56,182 nt of DNA from Microcaldota archaeon (GTDB taxonomy: Archaea > Micrarchaeota > Micrarchaeia > Anstonellales > Bilamarchaeaceae): NCBI GenBank assembly GCA_030648615.1, contig JAUSHJ010000054.1, positions 1 through 56,182 on the forward strand, given 5' to 3'. The stretch's first letter is position 1, and each line of letters opens with the position of its first letter. Positions 1 to 8,634 of the stretch are shown one piece after another. The translations under genes and the position numbers were made by a program. The notes under the pieces are model-generated. The model did no database searches. It was not told the origin of the DNA and saw nothing but the letters and a program-made list of their open reading frames with translations.

Positions 1-1
1 C

Positions 2-60
2 TTTGCCCTTCGGCCCTAATGAAACCACAGCCTTTAGGCTGTGGTGGCCGAATGGGCAAA
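2..60. repeat. Nested hairpin element, copy E
   Basis: An outer stem TTTGCCC/GGGCAAA extends into TTCGGCC/GGCCGAA. Inside it is a perfect 8-bp hairpin, CCACAGCC-ttta-GGCTGTGG. The inner part and the right arm are repeated almost exactly at 31782-31836. There the same outer stem also encloses two further hairpins, so the two loci are the same element with and without an extra module. The element directly abuts a truncated coding sequence on its right. Confidence 0.75.
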
Positions 61-61
61 T

Positions 62-211
62 CATTGTAAGCGATGTGGAGAGGAAATCAAATCTGGAGAT
101 GATTACATAGTGGAAGGTAAGTTTCCAGGAGTTTTTACTTATCTCTCAAAAGGAATGACCCATGCTGGTTCCTTTTATCATAAGAAATGTTTTATTGGGA
201 AGAAGAAATGA
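62..211 (+). pseudogene. Truncated zinc-ribbon-like coding sequence
   Basis: An open frame of about 49 codons starts immediately at the end of the hairpin repeat and ends in TGA at 209-211. It encodes a CxxC pair (HCKRCGEE) and a late H..C pair (YHKKCF), the spacing of a small treble-clef or LIM-like zinc site, and a basic tail. The frame runs a little into the repeat (GTG at 41) before a TAG at 35-37. There is no convincing start codon or ribosome-binding site. I read it as the 3' part of a gene whose 5' end was replaced by the repeat. It could also be a small gene using the GTG. The function is unknown. Confidence 0.45.
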
Positions 212-230
212 AAGTAGCTATTTTTCTGTA

Positions 231-330
231 AATATCGGATAGCTCGAATTTTAGTCTATCCGATATTCTTCTTACCTCGTTAGCAATAAAAAATAGTATC
301 GGATAGGTTGTTTTCTGGGTTATCCGATAT
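231..330. repeat. Two tandem inverted repeats with a shared arm
   Basis: Arm ATATCGGATAG (from 232) is followed by its complement CTATCCGATAT (256-266). The unit recurs as TATCGGATAG (297-306) and TATCCGATAT (321-330). Loops are 13-14 nt and the unit repeats at about 66 nt. It lies between the truncated gene and the TATA box of the next gene. It could be a pair of operator sites for a dimeric regulator, or RNA hairpins. Confidence 0.6.
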
Positions 331-356
331 TGTCATTATAACTGATAAAACATGGG

Positions 357-366
357 TTTATAAATA
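357..366 (+). promoter_or_regulatory. TATA box for the gene at 417
   Basis: The sequence TTTATAAATA lies about 50 nt upstream of the ATG at 417. This predicts transcription starting near 385-392 and a short leader with the GGTG ribosome-binding site at 407-410. Confidence 0.55.
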
Positions 367-416
367 CTTCCAACTGTAATATACTTACTAAGAAGAAAAA
401 ACATGAGGTGTTATTT

Positions 417-1034
417 ATGAGTGCTCAAATAGTTCAAGCTAATCTAGTTCAAGCTAATCTCAAAGCAAGGTATGAAAGAACAACTGATCCAAAGAGGATG
501 ATGACTCACGCAGCACTTAACGAAGCCATTCGTCGTGATTGGAAAAATGTCAAAGAATTCTTACCTGCTAGAACTGCAACTTCTATAAGATACGAGAAAG
601 GTGCAACCAAGGCAGTAGCTTGGGACGAAGGCGGACAAGAAGCAAAAATAGATTTGCCTCTTAACGATGGCTGGTATATACCAGATGGAAATCCATTTGC
701 TATTCCTAATGGCAAATCAAGTAATCGTGATGATTCAAATGCTCGTTACCTTTTGCGTGATCAAGTTGGAGAAGTTAGCTGCTCTGTTGGTTGTAGTTTT
801 TTCAAAGATAGCAAACGTAGTTTTGTCAATGTAGATGGTGGATACTGGGATGAGGGGGTGGCGTTGATTGGTGGTTCAAAAGAACAAGACCTCTTAGTAA
901 AAGGAGTTACTCTTGAGGCGTTTAGAATTTTGGTCGGGGATGCTAATGCAAGCTTAAGTGACCTTGCTCAAACAGTAAGTCCTGAAAAGCTGGGAGCATT
1001 GACAAGACTGATCCAAGCGTTGAAACTTGAGTAG
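417..1034 (+). CDS. Hypothetical protein, 205 aa
   Basis: I do not recognise a family. The start is set at ATG 417 because GAGGTG sits 7 nt upstream, a context nearly identical to that of the unrelated gene at 10850, whose protein also begins MSAQ. Near the N-terminus is a short repeat (IVQAN-LVQAN). The middle is aromatic- and Gly/Asp-rich (DGWYIPDGNPFAIPNGK) and a CSVGC pair lies near residue 125. The C-terminus is helical and leucine-rich. There is no signal peptide or membrane segment, so it is probably a soluble cytoplasmic protein. The gene stands alone between a TATA box and the convergent dnaJ. Confidence 0.7.
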   Translation: MSAQIVQANLVQANLKARYERTTDPKRMMTHAALNEAIRRDWKNVKEFLPARTATSIRYEKGATKAVAWDEGGQEAKIDLPLNDGWYIPDGNPFAIPNGKSSNRDDSNARYLLRDQVGEVSCSVGCSFFKDSKRSFVNVDGGYWDEGVALIGGSKEQDLLVKGVTLEAFRILVGDANASLSDLAQTVSPEKLGALTRLIQALKLE

Positions 1035-1078
1035 AACAAATTTCAAAACGTTAGAAATAAGTTAGAACTAAACTCAGG

Positions 1079-2164
1079 CTAAAACCCAAATATCCCTTTC
1101 TTCTTTCCTTCAGTTTCAAATTCTTTCAAAAGTTCTTTTTGTTTTCCGCTAAGATTTTTAGGAACGTTTACAATCACTCGTACAAGTTCATCGCCTTTCC
1201 TTCCATTGTGAACATTGGGCAAACCTTCCCCTCTGAGTCTAAAAGTAGTATGTGACTGAGTGCCGGAAGGAATATGCAGTTTTGCATTGCCAAACAAAGT
1301 TGGTACTTCTACTTCTTCACCTAGAGCCGCATGAGCAAAACTTATTTCCTTGGTAATTAGTAAATCATTATTATTTCTCTCAAAAACATTATGTTCTTTC
1401 ACATGAATTGTTACGTATAAACTGCCATTACCATTTCTCCCTTCTTCACCCGCATTTTGCATTCTAAGTTGCATCTCATGTTCCACACCTGCAGGGATAC
1501 TTATTTTCAGTTCCTCTTTCTTTTTTACTTTTCCTTTTCCATTGCATTCTCTACAAGGTTTTTCTATGGTTGTTCCTTGGCCATGGCATTTATCGCATGC
1601 TCCAGTTGTAACAAATTGCATTGCACCCATTCTTCTTGCATATTGTACTTGTCCTCTGCCATTGCATTGCTGGCACTTTTTAACTCCGCTTGCATTTTCA
1701 GCACCGCTTCCACGGCAGTCTTTGCATAATTTAGTGTGATTAATATGAATCTCTTTTGTAGTTCCTCTAGCTACTTCTTCCAGAGTTAGCTCTATTTCTG
1801 TTTGCAAATCTGCACCAATATCTCCGCGTTTTCTTCTGCCACCAAAAATATCCCCGAAAGGATTTCCCATGCCACCAAAACTTTCAAAAAGGTCACCGAA
1901 ATCTTCAAAATTAGCTCCTCTAAAAATATCTTCAGTATTATACTGCTGGTTAAATCCTTCATGGCCATACTGGTCGTATGTTTTTCTTTTCTGTTCATCA
2001 CTTAGTGCTGCATAGGCTTCGCTAATCTCCTTGAATTTTTCAGCATTACCTCCCTTATCAGGGTGATGCTCCATAGCTAATTTTCTATAAGCTTTTTTTA
2101 TTTCATCAGGAGTGGATGTTTTGGTGACACCTAATAGGTCATAATAATCTTTTTTTGTAGTCAT
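1079..2164 (-). CDS. dnaJ: Chaperone DnaJ (Hsp40)
   Basis: This is the co-chaperone that delivers unfolded clients to DnaK and stimulates its ATPase. The protein is 361 aa, a normal length. The J domain at residues 1-70 has the HPD motif (HHPDKGG) at 34-36. A Gly/Phe-rich linker follows ([13 protein letters not shown]). Four CxxCxGxG zinc repeats lie at about 140-215 ([32 protein letters not shown]). The C-terminal client-binding domain is complete. It is the last gene of the minus-strand chaperone operon grpE, small ORF, dnaK, HIT, J-domain protein, dnaJ. DnaK systems in archaea are generally considered acquired from bacteria. Confidence 0.97.
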   Translation of the reverse strand: MTTKKDYYDLLGVTKTSTPDEIKKAYRKLAMEHHPDKGGNAEKFKEISEAYAALSDEQKRKTYDQYGHEGFNQQYNTEDIFRGANFEDFGDLFESFGGMGNPFGDIFGGRRKRGDIGADLQTEIELTLEEVARGTTKEIHINHTKLCKDCRGSGAENASGVKKCQQCNGRGQVQYARRMGAMQFVTTGACDKCHGQGTTIEKPCRECNGKGKVKKKEELKISIPAGVEHEMQLRMQNAGEEGRNGNGSLYVTIHVKEHNVFERNNNDLLITKEISFAHAALGEEVEVPTLFGNAKLHIPSGTQSHTTFRLRGEGLPNVHNGRKGDELVRVIVNVPKNLSGKQKELLKEFETEGKKKGIFGF

Positions 2165-2227
2165 TTAGTTCTAGCCTCTAATTTCTACCTTTTACCAACC
2201 GTTCTACCATCTAGCTTCTACCAATAA

Positions 2228-2572
2228 TTACCGATACATGTTGTTGTTTGATTTTTTCTTCATCATCTCTCTCCAGATGTTATGAACTGAACTAGGCCAA
2301 TCTTCAATTGCTGTACTGTAGCGGTTTGTAAAATCACTGCCGTAATGTTCGTAGTTTCTTGGGTTATACTCAATTATTTTTTGCGGTTTTTCTTTCCCGG
2401 ATAATACTGCATATGCTTCAGAAATCTCTTTGAATTTTTTCTCTGCATCAGGATTTTTATTTCTGTCAGGATGGAAATCCATCGCTAATTTTCTATAGGC
2501 CTTTTTTATCTGTTCTTGCGTGGCATCTTTTGAAACACCTAGAACTTCATGGTAATCTTTTTTTGTTGGCAT
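2228..2572 (-). CDS. Short J-domain protein
   Basis: A second J domain of about 70 residues opens with a sequence close to the DnaJ N-terminus ([13 protein letters not shown]) and carries the HPD motif (DFHPDRNKN). It lacks the G/F, zinc-finger and substrate-binding regions. After the J domain is a tail of about 40 residues rich in Tyr, Asn and Trp, ending in a basic stretch. It lies between HIT and dnaJ in the chaperone operon, so it is probably an alternative co-chaperone of the same DnaK. It may have arisen by duplication of the dnaJ 5' part. Two in-frame ATGs sit two codons apart; the second is used here. Confidence 0.85.
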   Translation of the reverse strand: MPTKKDYHEVLGVSKDATQEQIKKAYRKLAMDFHPDRNKNPDAEKKFKEISEAYAVLSGKEKPQKIIEYNPRNYEHYGSDFTNRYSTAIEDWPSSVHNIWREMMKKKSNNNMYR

Positions 2573-2583
2573 AATCATATTCC

Positions 2584-2991
2584 TTAAATGTGCTTTTTAA
2601 TTACATCAGCCACTTCATCTAAATTGCTTTCCTTATAATTACTGTTTGGCCATACTCTCATTCCATCCCCAGTATATCTAGGAATTACATGCATGTGATA
2701 ATGAAATACTGACTGTCCAGCTTCTTTTCTGTTTGCATTTAAGAGATTGATGCCAGCTGCTCCTAGCGACTTTAAAATTCCAGTAGAAACTTTCTTTGCT
2801 ACTTTTAATATTTCTTCAGCACTCTTATCATCAAGCTCGAAAATATCTGTAGCATGTTTCTTAGGTATCACTAATGTATGTCCACGTGCAACTGGTTTTA
2901 TGTCGAGGAAAGCAAGCACATGCTCGTCTTCATAGACAATTTTCCCAGGAATTTCCTTATTCACAATTTTACAGAAGATGCAGTCAGTCAT
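2584..2991 (-). CDS. HIT family nucleotide hydrolase
   Basis: This 135-aa protein of the histidine-triad superfamily hydrolyses or transfers nucleotidyl groups; members are often Ap4A or AMP-lysine hydrolases. The N-terminal CIFCKI has a zinc-type Cys pair and the C-terminal active site reads HYHMHVIP (HxHxHxx). It lies 36 nt downstream of dnaK and just upstream of the J-domain genes on the same strand, so it is probably cotranscribed with the chaperones. The precise substrate cannot be told from sequence. Confidence 0.93.
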   Translation of the reverse strand: MTDCIFCKIVNKEIPGKIVYEDEHVLAFLDIKPVARGHTLVIPKKHATDIFELDDKSAEEILKVAKKVSTGILKSLGAAGINLLNANRKEAGQSVFHYHMHVIPRYTGDGMRVWPNSNYKESNLDEVADVIKKHI

Positions 2992-3027
2992 GGTTTCACG
3001 TTAGTTTTTTCGTCTTTATTACTATTA

Positions 3028-4908
3028 TTAGTTTTTCTTTTCCTCATCTTTTTTATCATTTTCTTTCTTATCGTCCTTTTTATCCTCAGTCTTTTCGTAG
3101 TCTGCATTTACGACTTTTTCGTCTCCAGGTTTTTGCTCTCCAGCTTGGCCAGCGTTAGCACCGCTTTGCTCATATATATAGCTGCCAACTTCCTGAAGAA
3201 CTTTTTTGAGGTTTTCACTTTCAGTATGTATCTTTGCAGTATCTTCGCTAGGAAGCACTTCCTTGACTTTTTTCATTGCTGCATCTAGCTTATCAGTTTG
3301 CTCTTTTCCAAGTTTCTCGGCTAATTCACTCATAGTTTTTTCAGCAGTATAAACTAGAGACTCCGCCTCATTTTTAGCCTGGGCAAGTTCGAATATTTTT
3401 TTATCCTCTTCTGCAAATTTTTCAGCATCTTTCATTTTATTTTCAATTTCTGACTTATCCATTTTCTGAGGTGCAGTGATTCTCATTTTATGCTCTTTTC
3501 CAGTGCCAAGATCTTTTGCAGACACGTGTAATATTCCGTTTGCATCTATATCATAAGTCACTTCAATCTGAGGTACTCCACGAGGTGCTGCAGGTATTCC
3601 CATCAAAGTGAATTTCCCAAGGCTTACATTGTCCTTGGACATTGCTCTTTCACCTTGCAATATGTGAATGTCTACAGCAGTTTGCATATCTGCTGCCGTA
3701 CTAAACACTTGCATTTTCTTTGCAGGTATTGTAGTGTTTCTTTCTATTAATTTTGTGAATATATTTCCCATGGTTTCAAGACCTAGTGAAAGCGGTGTTA
3801 CGTCCAAGAGCAAAATGTCCTTTACTTCTCCTGCAAGTACGCCTGCCTGGATTGCTGCACCCATGGCAACACATTCCATCGGGTCTACTCCACGTTCTAC
3901 TTTCTTACCTACGAGATCCTCAACGAATTTCTGTACCATTGGCATTCTGGTTGGTCCGCCTACCATAATTATCTTATCTATGCTAGATTGTGAAAGTTTA
4001 GCATCTTTCATCGCCTGTTCAACAGGACCTCTGCACTTTTCAATCACAGGTCTTATCAAATCTTCAAGTTTTGCTCGAGTCAAATTATACTTGAAATGTT
4101 TAGGTTGTCCACCTGCACTGGTTAAGAACGGTAAGTTAATCTCACTTGATACTGTAGTAGAAAGCTCTATTTTAGCTTTTTCTGCAGCTTCCTTTATTCT
4201 CATTAATCCCTGGTCATCCTTACTAATATCTGTGCCACTTTCTTTTCTGAACTGATCTACGAGAAATTCAGTGACTATCCTGTCCATGTCAGTTCCGCCT
4301 AGTTGTGTATCACCGCTCGTTGACTTTACTTCGAATACGCCACCACCGAAATCCATGATTGTTACGTCTAGTGTTCCTCCACCCAGATCGAAAACAAGTA
4401 TTTTCATTTCTTTGGTTACTTTGTCTAATCCATATGCTAAACAAGCAGCCGTAGGTTCGTTTACTAGACGTACGACTTCGAGACCTGCTATTTCACCGGC
4501 ATCTTTTGTTGCTTGCCTCTGGTTATCGTTGAAATAAGCTGGTACTGTGATGACTGCTTTAGTTATAGGTTCGCCTAAAAATGATTCTGCATCTTTCTTG
4601 ATTTTCTGAAGCAAGAATGCGCTTAACTCTTGTGGTCTATAGTCCTTGCCAAATACACTGTACTTGTAATCCGTTCCCATTTTTCTTTTGAACGCACTTA
4701 GCGTACCTTCTGGGTTTGCAACTGCCTGTCTTCTTGCAGGTTCACCTAGTAATCTCTGTCCATCCTTTGTAATCGCAACATAACTTGGGAATGCCTTTCC
4801 GTATTGTGTAATTCCTTCTGCACTTGGAATAATTACCGGTCTTCCACCTTCCAAAACTGATGCTGCACTGTTGGACGTGCCGAGATCTATACCTATAATT
4901 TTTGCCAT
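3028..4908 (-). CDS. dnaK: Chaperone DnaK (Hsp70)
   Basis: This ATP-driven folding chaperone has 626 aa. The actin-like nucleotide-binding domain (about 1-380) starts with the phosphate-binding GIDLGTSNS and contains the second phosphate loop [10 protein letters not shown]. The substrate-binding beta domain follows, with [11 protein letters not shown] at the linker. The alpha-helical lid ends in a long Lys/Glu/Asp-rich tail. It works with GrpE and DnaJ, both in the same operon. The N-terminus is complete. Confidence 0.98.
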   Translation of the reverse strand: MAKIIGIDLGTSNSAASVLEGGRPVIIPSAEGITQYGKAFPSYVAITKDGQRLLGEPARRQAVANPEGTLSAFKRKMGTDYKYSVFGKDYRPQELSAFLLQKIKKDAESFLGEPITKAVITVPAYFNDNQRQATKDAGEIAGLEVVRLVNEPTAACLAYGLDKVTKEMKILVFDLGGGTLDVTIMDFGGGVFEVKSTSGDTQLGGTDMDRIVTEFLVDQFRKESGTDISKDDQGLMRIKEAAEKAKIELSTTVSSEINLPFLTSAGGQPKHFKYNLTRAKLEDLIRPVIEKCRGPVEQAMKDAKLSQSSIDKIIMVGGPTRMPMVQKFVEDLVGKKVERGVDPMECVAMGAAIQAGVLAGEVKDILLLDVTPLSLGLETMGNIFTKLIERNTTIPAKKMQVFSTAADMQTAVDIHILQGERAMSKDNVSLGKFTLMGIPAAPRGVPQIEVTYDIDANGILHVSAKDLGTGKEHKMRITAPQKMDKSEIENKMKDAEKFAEEDKKIFELAQAKNEAESLVYTAEKTMSELAEKLGKEQTDKLDAAMKKVKEVLPSEDTAKIHTESENLKKVLQEVGSYIYEQSGANAGQAGEQKPGDEKVVNADYEKTEDKKDDKKENDKKDEEKKN

Positions 4909-4928
4909 TCTAATACACCTCTATTTTT

Positions 4929-5045
4929 TTAACTCGCAATTCCAGTCACTACTGGTTGCTCAAGCATTCTTTTCATTTTTAAATATGTTTTCAATTCCTG
5001 TTCATTCTGGATTTCTATTTTATTTTTCAATGTGATATTGTTCAT
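4929..5045 (-). CDS. 38-aa ORF between grpE and dnaK
   Basis: The ATG overlaps the grpE stop in an ATGA junction and the stop lies 20 nt before dnaK. The peptide is charged and amphipathic (MNNITLKNKIEIQNEQELK at its start) and ends in a hydrophobic VVTGIAS. No family is recognised. The tight coupling on both sides makes translation likely. It could be a small chaperone-operon protein or simply a reading frame that keeps ribosomes on the message between grpE and dnaK. Confidence 0.5.
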   Translation of the reverse strand: MNNITLKNKIEIQNEQELKTYLKMKRMLEQPVVTGIAS

Positions 5046-5569
5046 TTTTTATCACCTGTTGCTTTATTTGCTATTGCAGAGCTAACTATCCCTTTACTAA
5101 CTGAAACCATCGCATGTCTAAGCACTACTCCTTTGTAGTAATATCCTTTCTTCAGTACTGAAGTTATCGTGCCTTCAGGCTTGTTGCTATCCTCGTGCCT
5201 TATAGCTTCATGTTTATACGGGTCGAATTTTTCCACATTTTTCATTTCTTCGATACCTTCATTTTTCAATAGTGAAATGAGGTTTGCGTAAAACATTTCA
5301 ATTCCTTTAGTGTGCTCGTCTTTCTTTCCTTTGATATGGACGAGTGCAAGTTCAAGTTCATCTACTAATTCCAGTAGTTTTATCATGAAACTAGCATTTC
5401 CTCGTTGTGCAATTTCTTCTTTTTCTCTTACAACCCTTTTTTTGTAGTTTTCGAATTCTGCTTGTAATCGTTTAAGGTGATTTTCTAGTTCTGTTTTTTC
5501 TTCTTGCTGTGTTGGTAGCTCTTCAGTAACGTTTTCAACAATTTCAGGAATTTCTTGTTCGTCAGTCAT
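5042..5569 (-). CDS. grpE: Nucleotide exchange factor GrpE
   Basis: GrpE releases ADP from DnaK. The protein has 175 aa: an acidic N-terminus, a long coiled coil (about 20-65, with ENYKKRVVREKEE), and the C-terminal beta domain containing FDPYKHEAI and GTITSVLKKGYYYKG. It is the first gene of the chaperone operon and faces an HTH gene across a 105-nt intergenic region that holds a perfect inverted repeat. Confidence 0.96.
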   Translation of the reverse strand: MTDEQEIPEIVENVTEELPTQQEEKTELENHLKRLQAEFENYKKRVVREKEEIAQRGNASFMIKLLELVDELELALVHIKGKKDEHTKGIEMFYANLISLLKNEGIEEMKNVEKFDPYKHEAIRHEDSNKPEGTITSVLKKGYYYKGVVLRHAMVSVSKGIVSSAIANKATGDKK

Positions 5570-5602
5570 TTGTTTCTACCTTAGTTTGGTTCTTTTAACG
5601 TT

Positions 5603-5621
5603 TTGTTAATTATTTTAACAA
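5603..5621. promoter_or_regulatory. Inverted repeat in the grpE/HTH intergenic region
   Basis: TTGTTAA-ttatt-TTAACAA lies midway between the divergent starts of grpE (5569) and the HTH gene (5675). A TATA-like TTTTTAAATATAT stands at 5643-5655 for the rightward gene. The site is a good candidate operator, possibly for the neighbouring HTH protein acting on the chaperone operon. Confidence 0.5.
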
Positions 5622-5674
5622 ATTATTAAATAATACGAAATCTTTTTAAATATATCGTTACTTGTTTAATATAT

Positions 5675-6067
5675 ATGGCAACCCAAAGGATACTTGTTAT
5701 ATTTCTTCAGAGGCCTCAACAAGAAAGTACTGTCGATGAAGATATTGCTTGGATCTGTAAAGCTTTAGGATTTGCAGACGATGAACATGATTTGGCTACA
5801 TTTATATTTAAGAGTATCATAGATGCTTCGAAGAACGATGAAGGTATAACGAGCAAGGAAATTGCAGACCAGACAAAAGTAACTCAGGCTGCAATAATCT
5901 ATCATCTTAATTCTTTTATACGAACTGGTTTAGTAGTCAAGGACGGAAGAAATTACAAATTGCGAGCTTCTACTCTGGACGAATCTTTCGAGGAGCTTCA
6001 AGTAGATTTGACAAACAGGATAGATAAAATGAGGGCTGTTGCTCAACGGATTGATGGGCAAGTTTAG
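5675..6067 (+). CDS. Winged-helix transcriptional regulator
   Basis: The protein has 130 aa. A winged helix-turn-helix of ArsR/MarR type spans about residues 45-100 (TSKEIADQTKVTQAAIIYHL as recognition region, then a wing with VVKDGRNYKLR). The C-terminal segment looks like a short coiled coil for dimerisation. It is transcribed divergently from the grpE-dnaK-dnaJ operon and separated from it by a palindrome. A role as heat-shock or chaperone regulator is therefore a reasonable inference, but no specific family is recognised. Confidence 0.8.
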   Translation: MATQRILVIFLQRPQQESTVDEDIAWICKALGFADDEHDLATFIFKSIIDASKNDEGITSKEIADQTKVTQAAIIYHLNSFIRTGLVVKDGRNYKLRASTLDESFEELQVDLTNRIDKMRAVAQRIDGQV

Positions 6068-6179
6068 TTGCTGGTAGAAGCTAGAGGCTTGAGGCTAGAA
6101 GCCTGAATCTGGAGGCAAGAATACTATCTTGTTACCTTATTTAGGTAGATTTTTAAGTGCAAACGAATCAATAAATAAT

Positions 6180-6830
6180 ATGTCCATGGGCAACTCTGAA
6201 CAAGCAATTAAGAAAATTATTTTGCCATCTGTTCTATTTCTTTTCATACTTCTAGCTGGTTGCACAAACAAAATAATTGATGGGTTATCTAATTTTACAA
6301 TTGATACTATAGGAGAGAACTCTTCAACGAATGTAGAAATCGGAGACATCCAACTTTGTGCAGACATTAATTATGAAGGAGGGTGTGAAACATTTACTGC
6401 AAATGCTCCAGATTTGAGGAACAATCCAATAGGAAACGACAAAGTTTCTTCAATAATCGTTCCAGATGGTAATGTCGCGTCCCTATTTGAAAATATAAAT
6501 TATGAGGGAGCCTGCGAAACATTCACAGCAAATAATCCTGATTTGCGTAACAATCTAATAGGAAATGATTGTGTTTCATCTATTGTGGTTGGATTAGCAT
6601 GTCCAGCGGGCAGTGAAGGTAAGTCAGGTAAGCAAGGATGCGGCTCAGGCGGAAATACTGTAGACTGGAGAACAACTCATTATTACGTAAACTGCGGACA
6701 GTGTACTGATGGCTCTCCATTTGCAAGAACTTATCCAGATAAAAGCGCAAATTCGTATTCACTGTGCTATGATGACTATCTTACTTGTGTAAATAATGGC
6801 TGTGGAAGGATACTAGATAATTGCAGGTAA
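6180..6830 (+). CDS. Beta/gamma-crystallin domain lipoprotein
   Basis: A signal peptide ends in a lipobox (LFILLAGC), so this is a membrane-anchored exported protein. Two tandem beta/gamma-crystallin motifs follow, with INYEGGCETFTANAPDLRN and INYEGACETFTANNPDLRN, each ending in a GND..SSI signature of a Ca2+-binding Greek-key site. The C-terminus is Cys- and Gly-rich, probably disulphide-bonded. The start is set at ATG 6180, after a TATA-like TTTTTAAG at 6150. The two motifs are nearly identical, pointing to a recent internal duplication. Confidence 0.8.
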   Translation: MSMGNSEQAIKKIILPSVLFLFILLAGCTNKIIDGLSNFTIDTIGENSSTNVEIGDIQLCADINYEGGCETFTANAPDLRNNPIGNDKVSSIIVPDGNVASLFENINYEGACETFTANNPDLRNNLIGNDCVSSIVVGLACPAGSEGKSGKQGCGSGGNTVDWRTTHYYVNCGQCTDGSPFARTYPDKSANSYSLCYDDYLTCVNNGCGRILDNCR

Positions 6831-6895
6831 TTTATACATTCTCTAATTTTGTTATAAGAAAGACATATAAATGGTTATATACATAATCGAAAGGT

Positions 6896-8512
6896 ATGCG
6901 TACGTCTAGAATAGTTAATCGAAACTCTTTTTTAAGAACTGCCAAAGTTATTACTGTAGCCTTGGCATTTGCGTTACCAATGATCGCAGGCATAAGAACT
7001 ACAAGAGCACAGAATAATGAGCCAGATTTTGTTGATCCGGGACCAAAGCAAGTTGGCGGTAGCATAGGTAATAATTATACATTAGTTGTAGACGGAAATC
7101 TACATTCCATAAGATTTAATACTTATTTCGTTGGAAATGGTAGCATAGGTAAACAAGGTTATCTTTACCCAGCAAATACGGTAGTTAAAATGGATGAAAA
7201 TATGGATGGCGTGCTAACTCCAGCAGAATTAGAAAAAGGTACAACAGACGAATGTGGATTTTGTGCTGTAGAAGCTAAAAAACTTTTACAAGAACATCCT
7301 AACGGAGTTAAAGCATTGCCAATTGATGATGCATTAAAAGTTATCGCACAAAAACGTGAACTTAAAGATACTGGTGGAAACGTAATTAAGATAATTCAAG
7401 CAGATGAGCTGCAAGAATCAGATTACTCAGTAGCTTTTCAAGCTATAGCTGCAGAAGACCGAGCACCATCTGAAAACGATAAGCCAGACGAAATATATGA
7501 TATACTAAGTGGTCCATCTACTTCTATATCTCCATACCAAATAATGGACATGAATTCACTAACTTTTGTAGGTTTGAATATTGCTTGGGATGATTTTACT
7601 AAATATACTGGAGAATCTTATTATCAAGATATTCTTGCAGTTATTGGAGCCAGAGTAAGAGTTTATAGTCCTTTCTTTGTTCTTGCAGAATATACGTATG
7701 CAGATTATTCACTTATTTATCGTCCAATTTCAAGTCAATTGGTAGATGTTGAGATACGTAGAAAAAATCTTGAACTTGGTGCTGGTATAGTAGAAGATAC
7801 GTTTGCAGGAACTTTCTATGGTCATGCAACTACTGGACCAAGTTGGCGTACAAATTCTACTAATTTTTATCGAAATAGATTTACTCATGATGAATTGAAA
7901 GGAACAAGCACTCCTTTGCTATTAGATGCTTCATTTGCGGGAGGATATAACGCTAAATTTGGTGCATTATGCCTAGAAGGATCAACAAATGCTCTTCGTC
8001 CGATAAGGGCACTAGGTCGTGTTAATATTCCATGGAGTTTTTCAGGAGAAATACCAACTGTAGTTGCAGGTAATGTTACCTCTTATTTGAGATTGCCCGT
8101 TCAAGGTTTTCCAGAAGAAGCATATTCTCCCAAAGGTACCTCACAAGTAGCATATATTGATCTTATAACTCCAATTCCAGGGTTGCAATGGTATTCTAAT
8201 TCCTTAGGTCTCTACCTAGATGGTCGTGGTGGATTCACTAGTTTTTCAGTTCCAGGTAGTGATCAAACAAAATCAGTTGGTGCTGCTGGGCTTAGGCTTA
8301 TTTCCGGTTTAGGTAATTTAGGTATTCTCTATGATTTCGCCTCTAAAACAGGAGTAATAACTCTTTCTTTTTCGGGTTCTAATGCCCTTTCATGTGATAA
8401 TTTGCCAATTGCAGTAGGTGGAGCTGCAGAATCATTATTACTTCTAAACGAACCTCTTACTGATGAAACTAACTCTCTAAATTTACGTGGTGCTTATCTT
8501 AAAAAACAGTAA
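6896..8512 (+). CDS. Large exported protein with an EF-hand-like loop
   Basis: The protein has 538 aa. Residues 1-39 look like a Sec signal peptide (basic start, hydrophobic ALAFALPMIAG, cleavage near TRAQ). Near residue 100 a Ca2+-type EF-hand loop is visible (DENMDGVLTPAE). The second half is made of alternating polar/hydrophobic stretches with many aromatics and Gly, as in beta-rich surface or outer-membrane barrel proteins (GARVRVYSPFFVLAEYTYAD, GLRLISGLGNLGILYDF). No family is recognised. A TATA-like CATATAAATGG lies at 6863. It may be a cell-envelope protein. Confidence 0.7.
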   Translation: MRTSRIVNRNSFLRTAKVITVALAFALPMIAGIRTTRAQNNEPDFVDPGPKQVGGSIGNNYTLVVDGNLHSIRFNTYFVGNGSIGKQGYLYPANTVVKMDENMDGVLTPAELEKGTTDECGFCAVEAKKLLQEHPNGVKALPIDDALKVIAQKRELKDTGGNVIKIIQADELQESDYSVAFQAIAAEDRAPSENDKPDEIYDILSGPSTSISPYQIMDMNSLTFVGLNIAWDDFTKYTGESYYQDILAVIGARVRVYSPFFVLAEYTYADYSLIYRPISSQLVDVEIRRKNLELGAGIVEDTFAGTFYGHATTGPSWRTNSTNFYRNRFTHDELKGTSTPLLLDASFAGGYNAKFGALCLEGSTNALRPIRALGRVNIPWSFSGEIPTVVAGNVTSYLRLPVQGFPEEAYSPKGTSQVAYIDLITPIPGLQWYSNSLGLYLDGRGGFTSFSVPGSDQTKSVGAAGLRLISGLGNLGILYDFASKTGVITLSFSGSNALSCDNLPIAVGGAAESLLLLNEPLTDETNSLNLRGAYLKKQ

Positions 8513-8634
8513 AGGAATTTTCTGAATATAGTTATTGGAATTATCTCTAGTTCTTCTGGTCTAAACCGATACCTATTTATTTCCTTTTCCACGTATTTCT
8601 ACTAATCCAATATAACTTCTAAGGTGATACTTCT

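Noticed and set aside
231-330. Start of a CRISPR array
   Set aside because: Only two units, and the repeats are palindromic pairs with no spacer pattern or cas genes.
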